Shown: positions 25,646-34,267 of the stretch, in pieces
Position numbering within the stretch: the stretch's first letter is position 1
How the letters are laid out: each line of letters opens with the position of its first letter
Assembly (NCBI RefSeq): GCF_000472545.1
Contig: NZ_AWZV01000027.1
Span: 33,793 to 97,792 of the forward strand
Length of the DNA: 64,000 nt
DNA from: Burkholderia sp. WSM2232
GTDB taxonomy: Bacteria; Pseudomonadota; Gammaproteobacteria; Burkholderiales; Burkholderiaceae
Direction of reading: 5' to 3'
Made by a program: the position numbers and the translations under genes
The notes under the pieces: generated by a model
Databases searched by the model: none
Told to the model about the DNA's origin: nothing
Seen by the model: the letters and a program-made list of their open reading frames with translations, nothing else

Positions 25646-25939
25646 TTACTGAGCCGTCGCGCCCGACCCGGCTTGCGACGTTCCGGTCGCTGTCGAACCA
25701 TAGCCGGTAGTCTCGCTTTGAGCCATCGCATTCTGCGCAGCAACGCGAGCTTCCGCCGCCTGAATATCGGCGGGATAGTTCGCATCCACGGCAATCGCCG
25801 GGTTATATCCGGCCTGTTGGATCTGCTTTAACTGTGCCTTGACTTCGGCGCGCGTCAGCGGCTGCTCGGACTGCGCAAACGATGCCACTGGCGCGGCCAG
25901 GGCGACGAAGAGCGTAATGACCTTGATCTGCGTATTCAT
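25646..25939 (-). CDS. DUF4148 small secreted protein
   Basis: A 97-residue protein. Signal peptide residues 1-22 (MNTQIKVITLFVALAAPVAS, cleaved after FAQ or nearby) are followed by the DUF4148 core PLTRAEVKAQLKQIQQAGYN and YPADIQAAEARVAAQ, then a Ser/Thr/Gly-rich tail. These short periplasmic proteins are abundant in Burkholderiaceae and their role is unknown. GGAGGGAAG precedes ATG 25939. The frame is open for a further 200 codons upstream but that part is not homologous. Confidence 0.85.
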   Translation of the reverse strand: MNTQIKVITLFVALAAPVASFAQSEQPLTRAEVKAQLKQIQQAGYNPAIAVDANYPADIQAAEARVAAQNAMAQSETTGYGSTATGTSQAGSGATAQ

Positions 25940-26112
25940 GGTGCTTCCCTCCGGGGATGATGTCGTCAGGTGCCGCAACGGGGCGTCGACACCATGCGCG
26001 GATTGTAGGAAGCGGTTTTGCCAGGGAAAACCCCCGATACGGGAATTCACTCTTGCAGCAATCGATAAGTCGGCGTGCTGTAATGACGCGCGTAAACAAT
26101 GAATGCTCTTTG

Positions 26113-27186
26113 TCAAATCCCCTCGCGCACGCCCACGCGATACGCGGTGACCTGGCGGTACGTGTCGCCAGGCCGCAGAATGAGTTCTTCGCGCTCGGCG
26201 GGCATATTCACCTGATTTGGAAAACCGCCCGCTTCGAGACAGAGCGCGGCATGCGCGTGATAAAGCATTCCGCCGCGTCCTGCTTCGCCTTCCAACCAGT
26301 TGCCGCTGTAAAACTGCAAGCCACGCTGATCGGTCGAGACGGTCATCTCGCGGCCGCTGCCCGGATCGTAAAGACAGGCGACTTCGCGCACCTTGCCGGC
26401 GCCGCCCGCTGCATCGCGTAAGACATAGCAGTGGTCGAATCCGCCAGCCTGCACGAGCTGCGCGTGCGGCCAGTCGAGCCGCGCGCCGATCGGCGCGCTC
26501 TGGCGGAAGTCGAACGCGTTGCCCGCCACGTCCGCGAGTCCGCATGGGATCATGGCTGCGTCGATTTCGTAGAACTGGTCCGCGTCGATCGACAGCATGT
26601 GCCCGCGGATATCCGTGCCCGGCCGCCCCGTCAGATTGAAATAACCGTGACTGGTGAGATTGAGCGGCGTGGCGGCGTCGGAAACGGCTTCATACTCGAT
26701 CGTCAACGTGCCGTCGTCGTCGAGCGTATAACGCACTTGAGTGGTCACATTGCCCGGAAAGCCGGCGTCGCCTTCGGGCGACTCCAGTCGCATGAGCAAT
26801 GACCCATTGTCTTCGCTCACGTCCCACAGCATGCGATGAAAGCCGACGCTTCCGCCATGCAGCAGCCTCGTGCCTTCATTGCGATCGAGCGTGTACTGGA
26901 TGCCGTCGAGCGTAAAGCGCGCATCGGCAATGCGGTTGGCCCAGCGGCCAATCAGACCGCCCATATAAGTTGTGGCCGCAACGTATTGAGCCGGCGTATC
27001 GTGGCCGAGCAGAATATCGCCAAGACGCCCCGCGCGATCCGGCGCATGCCACGAAACGAGCGTCGCGCCCAGATCGCTGATTGCCACCTTCATGCCGTGT
27101 GCGTTGCGCAGCGTGAAGAGCGACACCGGGTCTGTGCCGTTGAGCGTGCCCCATGATTCGGAAGAAAGTTGTGCGATGCTGATCAT
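26113..27186 (-). CDS. galM: Aldose 1-epimerase (mutarotase)
   Basis: A 357-residue mutarotase that interconverts alpha and beta anomers of hexoses and xylose. Catalytic His residues lie in LTSHGYFNL and the conserved RLLHGGSVGFHRMLW segment; GGFDHCYVLRD is also typical. The start ATG 27186 follows xylR by only 34 bp, so the two share a transcript. Co-location with xylA and xylFGH suggests it supplies alpha-xylopyranose to xylose isomerase. Confidence 0.93.
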   Translation of the reverse strand: MISIAQLSSESWGTLNGTDPVSLFTLRNAHGMKVAISDLGATLVSWHAPDRAGRLGDILLGHDTPAQYVAATTYMGGLIGRWANRIADARFTLDGIQYTLDRNEGTRLLHGGSVGFHRMLWDVSEDNGSLLMRLESPEGDAGFPGNVTTQVRYTLDDDGTLTIEYEAVSDAATPLNLTSHGYFNLTGRPGTDIRGHMLSIDADQFYEIDAAMIPCGLADVAGNAFDFRQSAPIGARLDWPHAQLVQAGGFDHCYVLRDAAGGAGKVREVACLYDPGSGREMTVSTDQRGLQFYSGNWLEGEAGRGGMLYHAHAALCLEAGGFPNQVNMPAEREELILRPGDTYRQVTAYRVGVREGI

Positions 27187-27220
27187 GTCGTCGATAGGAA
27201 ATAAATGAGTAAAGGCATGC

Positions 27221-28477
27221 TCAGCCCGGCGTCGAAGCCTCAGTGGACTTCGCGCGCTCCTGATACTCGCGCGGCGTGCATCCAAGCTCGCGGCGAAACA
27301 CCGCGTACATGTATTGAAGCGAAGTGAAGCCGCAACGTATCGCCACTTCAGCACTCGACGCGTCCCCCTTAGCGAGGAGTGCTTTGGCGACATCGAGTTT
27401 GTGGCGCAAGATTTCCTGGTGCACCGTGCACTTCCTCTCGCGCCGGAAGTACTCTTCAAGCGATGAGCGCGACACGCCCACATAGTCCGCAACCTGTTCC
27501 GTGCGAATGCCCTGGCACGCATACTGGCGAATGAAATGCCGCGCGCGCATTACATAGGGACTCGCTAGCGGTTGGTGTTTCGTCGATTCGAGCACGTTGA
27601 TACCCACCGGCGGCACGAGAATGCGCCGCCCCGGAAAGCGTGCCCCGCGCAGCATCTGATGCAACAGGTGAGCGGCGGTACGGCCCATTTCCTCGGTGCC
27701 CTGAATAACCGAAGAAAGTGGAATGCGTGTCAGCGTGCGCGTGAGCGGGTCGTTGTCGATGCCGATAATCGCCACTTCCTCCGGCACTGGAATGCCCGCA
27801 ATCAGACACGCTTGCAGCAGATGCCGCGCACGCGCGTCGGTCACTGCAATGATGCCGACCGGTTTGGGCAACTCGCGCAGCCACGCCGTGAGCTGTTCCG
27901 TCGCCTGGTTCCATGAAGGCGCGCTGGTGGACAGGCCACGATAAATCTCGCTGCGAATCTGCTCTGCACTGTAGCCGTCTGCATGCCGCAGGTGAGCGAA
28001 TGCCAGTTCACGCTGCTGTGCCCAGCGGTTTTCTTCTGCTTGCGGCAGGCTATATAGCGCGAAGTGTTCGAGTCCCGCGCCGATCAGATGCGTATAGGCG
28101 AGCGAGACCAGCTTGCCGTTATCGGTAGCGATATAGGGTAAGTCCGGAGGATATTGCGCCGGGTCCTCGAATGACGAGCCCACTGCGACAACCGGCAAAG
28201 GGCAATCGCGCAGTGCTTCGCTCACCGCCGGATCGTCGAAATCGGCAATGATGCCGTCGCCGTCAAAGCGCTCGATGCCGGTCAGGCGGCAGCGGAAATC
28301 TTCCTCTAGAAAGAGGTCCCAGGCCGCGCGCGTGGACAGCAGATAGTTGCCAATGCCGGTAATGATCTCGCGGTCGTAGACCTTGTTCGCGTTGAACAGC
28401 AGCGCTATGCGATGCGTGGTCTGTGGTGTTTGCGGACGGGTCATGGCGGTGGGCGGCATGCGGATCACAAAACCCAC
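27221..28477 (-). CDS. xylR: XylR, AraC-family xylose regulator
   Basis: A 418-residue regulator with a LacI/ribose-binding-like sugar domain (about 25-290, starting HRIALLFNANKVYDREIITG) and a C-terminal AraC double helix-turn-helix (about 310-410, with TEQVADYVGVSRSSLEEYFRRE and FRRELGCTPREY). This arrangement is that of E. coli XylR, which activates xylose genes on binding D-xylose. GTG 28477 has GGAGAC some 8-10 bp ahead; ATG 28459 or 28444 would trim the N-terminus. It is divergent from xylA across 233 bp. Confidence 0.93.
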   Translation of the reverse strand: MGFVIRMPPTAMTRPQTPQTTHRIALLFNANKVYDREIITGIGNYLLSTRAAWDLFLEEDFRCRLTGIERFDGDGIIADFDDPAVSEALRDCPLPVVAVGSSFEDPAQYPPDLPYIATDNGKLVSLAYTHLIGAGLEHFALYSLPQAEENRWAQQRELAFAHLRHADGYSAEQIRSEIYRGLSTSAPSWNQATEQLTAWLRELPKPVGIIAVTDARARHLLQACLIAGIPVPEEVAIIGIDNDPLTRTLTRIPLSSVIQGTEEMGRTAAHLLHQMLRGARFPGRRILVPPVGINVLESTKHQPLASPYVMRARHFIRQYACQGIRTEQVADYVGVSRSSLEEYFRRERKCTVHQEILRHKLDVAKALLAKGDASSAEVAIRCGFTSLQYMYAVFRRELGCTPREYQERAKSTEASTPG

Positions 28478-28710
28478 AGTGCCTTGTCTCCTTGGTCCCT
28501 GTTTTTAAGCGTCCAGTTATTCTAGGCCGCGAAACGCGCGCCGGTGCAAAACAAAATAGCAGGCGGTAAGAAACATCAAGCGTACTGCGCAATTTCGCAA
28601 TTGCCGATGCCCTGCGCAAGCGGCAGCATGGCGTCACCTTATCGACCGGCCCGGCCTCGTCGCGCGGGTTGCGGTGCAACATAATCCCTTTAGATGGGAA
28701 GGAGACGCTG

Positions 28711-30033
28711 ATGTCCTACTTCGAACACATTCCCGAGATCCGTTACGAAGGCCCGCAATCGGACAACCCGCTTGCGTACCGTCACTATGACAAGAACAAA
28801 AAGGTACTCGGCAAAACGCTCGAAGAACATCTGCGCATTGCGGTGTGCTACTGGCATACCTTCGTATGGCCCGGTGTGGACATTTTCGGGCAGGGCACGT
28901 TCAGGCGCCCCTGGCAGCAGCCAGGCGACACAATGGAAATGGCGCACCTGAAAGCGGACGCCGCATTCGAGTTCTTCTCGAAGCTGGGCACGCCGTACTA
29001 CACCTTTCATGATACCGATGTCGCGCCGGAAGGCGCAAACCTGAACGAATACAGCGAGAACTTCTCCCGCATAGTGGACTACCTCGAGCGCAAGCAGCAG
29101 GACACGGGCATCAAACTGCTGTGGGGTACGGCGAATCTGTTTTCGCACCCGCGCTATGCGGCTGGCGCGGCCACGAGTCCCGACCCTGAGATCTTCGCTT
29201 TTGCCGCGACGCAGGTACGCCATGCTCTCGATGCAACGCAGCGGCTCGGCGGCGAAAACTATGTGTTGTGGGGCGGGCGCGAAGGCTACGACACACTGCT
29301 CAACACCGACCTCGTGCGCGAACGTGATCAACTCGCGCGCTTTCTGCATATGGTGGTCGAGCATGCACACAAAATCGGCTTCAAAGGCGCTCTGTTGATC
29401 GAGCCTAAACCGCAGGAGCCGACCAAGCATCAATACGATCACGATGTGGCGACCGTGCACGGCTTCTTGCTGCAATACGGGCTCGAGAAAGAAATTCGCG
29501 TGAATATCGAGGCCAATCATGCGACGCTTGCCGGCCACTCGTTTCACCATGAAATCGCAACGGCCTATGCGCTCGGCATTTTCGGCAGCGTGGACGCGAA
29601 TCGCGGCGATCCGCAAAACGGCTGGGACACGGATCAATTCCCAAATAGTGTGGAAGAACTCACGCTTGCCTTCTATGAGATCCTGCGGCACGGCGGCTTC
29701 ACGACAGGCGGCATGAATTTCGACTCGAAGGTGCGCCGGCAAAGCGTGGATGCGGAAGACCTGTTTCATGGCCACATCGGCGCGATAGATAATCTGGCGC
29801 TCGCGCTTGAACGGGCGGCTGTGCTGATCGGGAACGACCGTCTTGACCAGTTCAGGCGTCAGCGTTACGCGGGCTGGGACGCAGACTTTGGCCGCAAGAT
29901 TCTTTCCGGCGACTATTCGTTGTCGACGCTTGCCGCCGAAGCAGTGTCGCGCGATCTGAATCCGCAGCATAAGAGCGGCCAGCAGGAGCGTATGGAAAAC
30001 ATCGTCAATCAGGCCATTTATAGCGGACGTTAG
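28711..30033 (+). CDS. xylA: Xylose isomerase
   Basis: A 440-residue enzyme that converts D-xylose to D-xylulose, class II type by length. Conserved pieces include YYTFHDTDVAPEG with the catalytic His, LLWGTANLFSHPRY, NYVLWGGREGY, LIEPKPQEPTKHQYD and the metal site NIEANHATLAGHSFHHE. AAGGAGAC precedes ATG 28711; 14 in-frame residues upstream are not homologous. It is first in xylA-xylF-xylG-xylH. There is no xylulokinase (xylB) in the window. Confidence 0.97.
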   Translation: MSYFEHIPEIRYEGPQSDNPLAYRHYDKNKKVLGKTLEEHLRIAVCYWHTFVWPGVDIFGQGTFRRPWQQPGDTMEMAHLKADAAFEFFSKLGTPYYTFHDTDVAPEGANLNEYSENFSRIVDYLERKQQDTGIKLLWGTANLFSHPRYAAGAATSPDPEIFAFAATQVRHALDATQRLGGENYVLWGGREGYDTLLNTDLVRERDQLARFLHMVVEHAHKIGFKGALLIEPKPQEPTKHQYDHDVATVHGFLLQYGLEKEIRVNIEANHATLAGHSFHHEIATAYALGIFGSVDANRGDPQNGWDTDQFPNSVEELTLAFYEILRHGGFTTGGMNFDSKVRRQSVDAEDLFHGHIGAIDNLALALERAAVLIGNDRLDQFRRQRYAGWDADFGRKILSGDYSLSTLAAEAVSRDLNPQHKSGQQERMENIVNQAIYSGR

Positions 30034-30181
30034 AGAGCATCGTTGCAATCGGAGAGAGGCGCGCGAGTACATCTCGCGCAAAAAACAAAAAGAAGCTTTG
30101 GGTTGTCGCTTGTCCGGACCTGCGTCTCGCAGCGCGGGCCGTCCAATCCGGTATTCCGGCTATCAGACGAAGGAGACAGAG

Positions 30182-31210
30182 ATGAAGTTCGCAACGCGTC
30201 GTACTGTACTGAGTTCGCTCGTATGTGGAGCAGTGCTGGCCAGCCTGTCGCTTGTCGCGCCGCTTGCGCACGCGAGTAAGGATCACCCCGAGATCGGCTT
30301 TTGTATCGACGACCTGAGGGTCGAGCGCTGGTCGCGCGATCGCGACTATTTCGTCGCCGCTGCCGAAAAGCTCGGCGCGAAGGTATCCGTGCAATCCGCG
30401 GATGCCAGCGAGGCGCGGCAAATTTCGCAAATCGAGAACCTGATTTCGCGCGGCGTCGATGTAATCGTGATCGTGCCATTCAATTCGAAGACACTGGGCA
30501 ACGTGGTGGCGGAAGCCAGAAAAGCGGGCATCAAGGTGGTTTCGTATGACCGCCTGATTCTGGATGCCGACGTGGACGCCTATATCTCGTTCGACAACGA
30601 AAAGGTCGGCGAATTGCAGGCGCAAGGCGTGTTTCAGGCGAAGCCGAAGGGCAACTACTTTCTGCTTGGCGGCGCGCCGACTGACAACAACGCGAAGATG
30701 TTGCGCGAAGGACAGTTGAAGGTGCTGAAGCCCGCTATCGACAAAGGCGATATCAAGGTAGTGGGCCAGCAGTGGGTGCCGGAGTGGAGCGCGTCCACGG
30801 CGCTGCGCATAGTGGAAGATGCGCTGACCGCGAACAACAACAAGATCGACGCAATCGTCGCTTCGAACGACGGCACGGCTGGTGGTGCAATCCAGGCGCT
30901 CGCCGCCCAGCATATGGCAGGCAAGGTGCCGGTATCAGGCCAGGACGCGGACCTCGCAGCAGTCAAGCGCCTGATCGCGGGCACGCAAACCATGACGGTG
31001 TACAAGCCGCTGAAGCTGATCGCGGGCGAGGCCGCCAAGCTTTCCGTTGCATTGGCGAAGGGCGAAAAGCCAGCCTTCAATGCACAGTACGACAACGGCA
31101 AGAAGAAAGTCGATACGGTGCTGCTGCAGCCCACGTTGCTGACAAAAAGCAACGTCGACGTGGTCGTCAAGGATGGCTTCTACACCCAGGCCCAGCTCGC
31201 GAGCCAATGA
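30182..31210 (+). CDS. xylF: D-xylose ABC transporter, periplasmic binding protein
   Basis: A 342-residue sugar-binding protein. Signal peptide residues 1-32 end in PLAHA. The mature part has IGFCIDDLRVERWSRDRDYF, the xylose-binding signature (RxxRD), then VIVIVPFNSKTLG, NYFLLGGAPTDNNAKMLREG and VSGQDADLAAVKRLIAGTQTMTVYK. GAAGGAGACAGAG precedes ATG 30182. It delivers xylose to XylGH. Confidence 0.95.
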   Translation: MKFATRRTVLSSLVCGAVLASLSLVAPLAHASKDHPEIGFCIDDLRVERWSRDRDYFVAAAEKLGAKVSVQSADASEARQISQIENLISRGVDVIVIVPFNSKTLGNVVAEARKAGIKVVSYDRLILDADVDAYISFDNEKVGELQAQGVFQAKPKGNYFLLGGAPTDNNAKMLREGQLKVLKPAIDKGDIKVVGQQWVPEWSASTALRIVEDALTANNNKIDAIVASNDGTAGGAIQALAAQHMAGKVPVSGQDADLAAVKRLIAGTQTMTVYKPLKLIAGEAAKLSVALAKGEKPAFNAQYDNGKKKVDTVLLQPTLLTKSNVDVVVKDGFYTQAQLASQ

Positions 31211-31289
31211 CCGTAACGTGCGCGCGGCTCCCGCCGGTACGGTCATAGCGTACCGGCGCGGTCGCACGCCTTGCAGCGAGGCATAGCGA

Positions 31290-32849
31290 ATGACGCAACC
31301 GTTACTGACGATGCGCGGCATCGTCAAGGCATTTTCAGGCGTGAAGGCACTCGACGGTATCGACCTCACGGTCGCGCCCGGCGAGTGCGTTGGCTTGTGC
31401 GGAGAAAACGGCGCGGGCAAATCCACGCTGATGAAAGTACTCTCCGGCGTTTATCCGCACGGTACCTGGGAAGGCGAAATAACCTGGGAAGGCAAGCCGC
31501 TGAGAGCGGCGAGCATACGCGACACCGAGCGCGCCGGCATTATCATCATTCACCAGGAACTCATGCTGGTGCCGGAATTGTCGGTGGCGGAGAACATCTT
31601 TCTCGGCAACGAAATCACGCTGCCCGGCGGCCGCATGAACTACGCCGCAATGTATCAACGTGCCGACGAACTGCTGCGCGAACTCGGCATTAGCGGAATC
31701 AACGCCGCGCAGCCGGTGATGAACTATGGCGGCGGGCATCAGCAGCTGATTGAAATTGCTAAGGCGCTCAACAAACGCGCGAAGCTGCTGATTCTCGATG
31801 AGCCCTCGTCGTCGCTCACGTCGGCGGAGATCGCCATCTTGCTGGACCTTGTGCGCGACCTCAAACGGCGCGGCGTGGCCTGCGTGTACATCTCGCACAA
31901 GCTCGACGAAGTGGCCGCGGTTTGCGACACGATCAGCGTGATACGCGACGGACGCCATGTCGCCACGGAGCCTATGCACACGCTCACGACAGATCGCATC
32001 ATTTCGTTGATGGTGGGGCGTGAGATCAAGAACCTGTTCCCGCGCGAGCCACATCCTGTCGGCGAAGTCATTTTCGAAGCGCGTAACGTGACCTGCTTCG
32101 ACGTGACGAATCCACGCCGCAAACGCGTGAACGACGTGTCGTTCACATTGCGGCGGGGCGAAATTCTCGGCGTGGCGGGTCTTGTCGGCGCCGGCCGCAC
32201 GGAATTGATGCAGGCGATTTTCGGCGCATATCCTGGCGCAAGCGAAGCGACGGTCGTAATGGAAGGCAAGCCCGTGAAGATTCGTGCGCCTATCGACGCG
32301 ATTCGCGCAGGCATCGGCATGGTGCCGGAAGATCGCAAACGCCACGGCATCGTACCCGGCCTGAGCGTGGGTCACAACATTACGCTCGCGGTGCTGGAGC
32401 GCTTTGCGTCGGGTGGCCGTATCGATTCCGCAGCCGAGCTCGATACGATTCACACCGAAATGAAGCGACTTTCCGTGCGCGCGGCTCATCCGTTGTTGTC
32501 GATCGCGAGTCTTTCCGGCGGCAACCAGCAGAAGGCCGTGCTCACGCGCATGCTGCTGACCGATCCGAAAGTGCTGATTCTCGACGAGCCCACACGCGGC
32601 GTCGACGTCGGTGCAAAGTTCGAAATCTACAAACTCATTTTTCAGCTGGCGCAGCGCGGCATGTCAGTCGTGATGGTGTCGTCCGAATTGCCGGAAGTGC
32701 TCGGCATCAGCGATCGCGTGCTGGTGATCGGCGAGGGCGAACTGCGCGGCGATTTCGTCAACGAAGGCCTTACGCAGGAAGACATTCTCAGCGCCGCGAT
32801 CCGTCCCGTGCAGCGAGTCCCGAACCCAACCGCAGCGAGTGCAGCATGA
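31290..32849 (+). CDS. xylG: D-xylose ABC transporter, ATP-binding protein
   Basis: A 519-residue protein with two ABC cassettes typical of sugar importers. The first has Walker A GENGAGKSTLMK (near residue 40) and Walker B LLILDEPSSSLT. The second has SLSGGNQQKAVL and VLILDEPTRGVDVG, with a modified Walker A (GLVGAGRTELMQ), as in all XylG/RbsA proteins. Its TGA overlaps the xylH ATG by 4 bp. Confidence 0.96.
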   Translation: MTQPLLTMRGIVKAFSGVKALDGIDLTVAPGECVGLCGENGAGKSTLMKVLSGVYPHGTWEGEITWEGKPLRAASIRDTERAGIIIIHQELMLVPELSVAENIFLGNEITLPGGRMNYAAMYQRADELLRELGISGINAAQPVMNYGGGHQQLIEIAKALNKRAKLLILDEPSSSLTSAEIAILLDLVRDLKRRGVACVYISHKLDEVAAVCDTISVIRDGRHVATEPMHTLTTDRIISLMVGREIKNLFPREPHPVGEVIFEARNVTCFDVTNPRRKRVNDVSFTLRRGEILGVAGLVGAGRTELMQAIFGAYPGASEATVVMEGKPVKIRAPIDAIRAGIGMVPEDRKRHGIVPGLSVGHNITLAVLERFASGGRIDSAAELDTIHTEMKRLSVRAAHPLLSIASLSGGNQQKAVLTRMLLTDPKVLILDEPTRGVDVGAKFEIYKLIFQLAQRGMSVVMVSSELPEVLGISDRVLVIGEGELRGDFVNEGLTQEDILSAAIRPVQRVPNPTAASAA

Positions 32850-34045
32850 CGCCCGACGTTACTTCCCAACGCGCCGACGATACCGCGCCACGAGGCGCAT
32901 TCGGCGGCACCTTGCGCATTCAGCAACTGTTCGCGCGCTACAAGATTCTCGCGTTGCTGATTGCCGTGGCCGCAATCTGGATTTTCTTTTCAGTGCTCAC
33001 GCATGGCGCATTCGTGACGCCGCGCAATCTGTCGAATCTGCTGCGGCAAATGTCGATTACCGGCATGCTCGCGTGCGGCATGGTGTTTGTCATCATCGCG
33101 GGCGAGATCGATCTGTCGGTCGGATCGCTGCTTGGTTTGCTCGGCGGTGTAGCGGCCATACTCGACGTGAACCGCCATTGGCCAATAGGCGTGACACTGC
33201 CGGTGGTGATGCTGCTGGGTGTGCTCGTCGGCGTTTTCAACGGATGGTGGTCGACTTACCGACGTGTGCCTTCGTTCATTGTGGGCCTGGGCGGCATGCT
33301 TGCGTATCGCGGCATTCTGCTTGGCGTGACCGGTGGCTCGACCATCGCGCCGGTCTCCGACAGCTTCGTGTTCGTCGGGCAGGGTTATCTGCCGCGACTA
33401 GCCGGCGATACGCTAGCGGTCGTGCTGTTTCTGCTGCTAGCGTTCCTGACGGTACGTCAGCGCCGCAACCGCGAGCGGTATCAGTTGAGCGTGGTGCCCA
33501 TCTGGCAGGACGTCGCGAAGGTAGTCGGCGCGGGTGCTATTCTCGCGGGCTTTGTTGCGACGCTGGACCGTTACGGCGGGATTCCAGTGCCTGTTCTGCT
33601 GCTGCTCGCGCTGCTCGGCATTTTTACGTGGATCGCCACGCAGACGGTGTTCGGGCGCCGCATCTACGCGGTCGGTTCCAACCTCGAAGCGACGCGCCTT
33701 TCTGGCGTCAATACGGATCGCGTGAAACTCGCTATCTTTGCGCTGATGGGATTGATGTGCGCATTCGCCGGCATCGTGAACACGGCGCGGCTCGCTGCGG
33801 GATCGCCGTCGGCGGGCTCGATGGGCGAACTCGACGCGATCGCTGCGTGCTTCATCGGCGGAACCTCGATGCGCGGCGGCTCGGGCACGGTCTACGGTGC
33901 GTTGATCGGCGCGCTTGTCATGGCGAGCCTCGACAACGGCATGTCGATGCTCGACGTGGATGCTTATTGGCAAATGATCGTGAAGGGCGGCATTCTCGTA
34001 TTGGCGGTATGGATCGACGTCGTGTCCGGGTCGAACCGGCGGTGA
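32846..34045 (+). CDS. xylH: D-xylose ABC transporter, permease
   Basis: A 399-residue inner-membrane permease with about ten hydrophobic segments and the family motif GEIDLSVGSLLGLLGG near residue 90. It also has GRRIYAVGSNLEATRLSGVN in the cytoplasmic coupling loop, which contacts XylG. The 4 bp overlap with xylG shows translational coupling. It ends the operon. No intrinsic terminator is visible after it. Confidence 0.95.
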   Translation: MTPDVTSQRADDTAPRGAFGGTLRIQQLFARYKILALLIAVAAIWIFFSVLTHGAFVTPRNLSNLLRQMSITGMLACGMVFVIIAGEIDLSVGSLLGLLGGVAAILDVNRHWPIGVTLPVVMLLGVLVGVFNGWWSTYRRVPSFIVGLGGMLAYRGILLGVTGGSTIAPVSDSFVFVGQGYLPRLAGDTLAVVLFLLLAFLTVRQRRNRERYQLSVVPIWQDVAKVVGAGAILAGFVATLDRYGGIPVPVLLLLALLGIFTWIATQTVFGRRIYAVGSNLEATRLSGVNTDRVKLAIFALMGLMCAFAGIVNTARLAAGSPSAGSMGELDAIAACFIGGTSMRGGSGTVYGALIGALVMASLDNGMSMLDVDAYWQMIVKGGILVLAVWIDVVSGSNRR

Positions 34046-34267
34046 GGTTGTAAAGTCAAGCGGCGGTTCACTCAGGACAATTAATGAAGCGCCCCACGGC
34101 GTTGGAGCAAAAGGCCCTGAACGGCTGACATGCCCATGCCACGCGAATGCGGCTCGATCTGGCCAATTTAAGTCCGCGCCCGTTTCTCCGTCTTACTAAT
34201 ATTGCGTGAGAGCGCAGGGTGCGAACCGCGCCTTGCAGCGGGTTACCGGCAGGCTAGCAGACGGGCC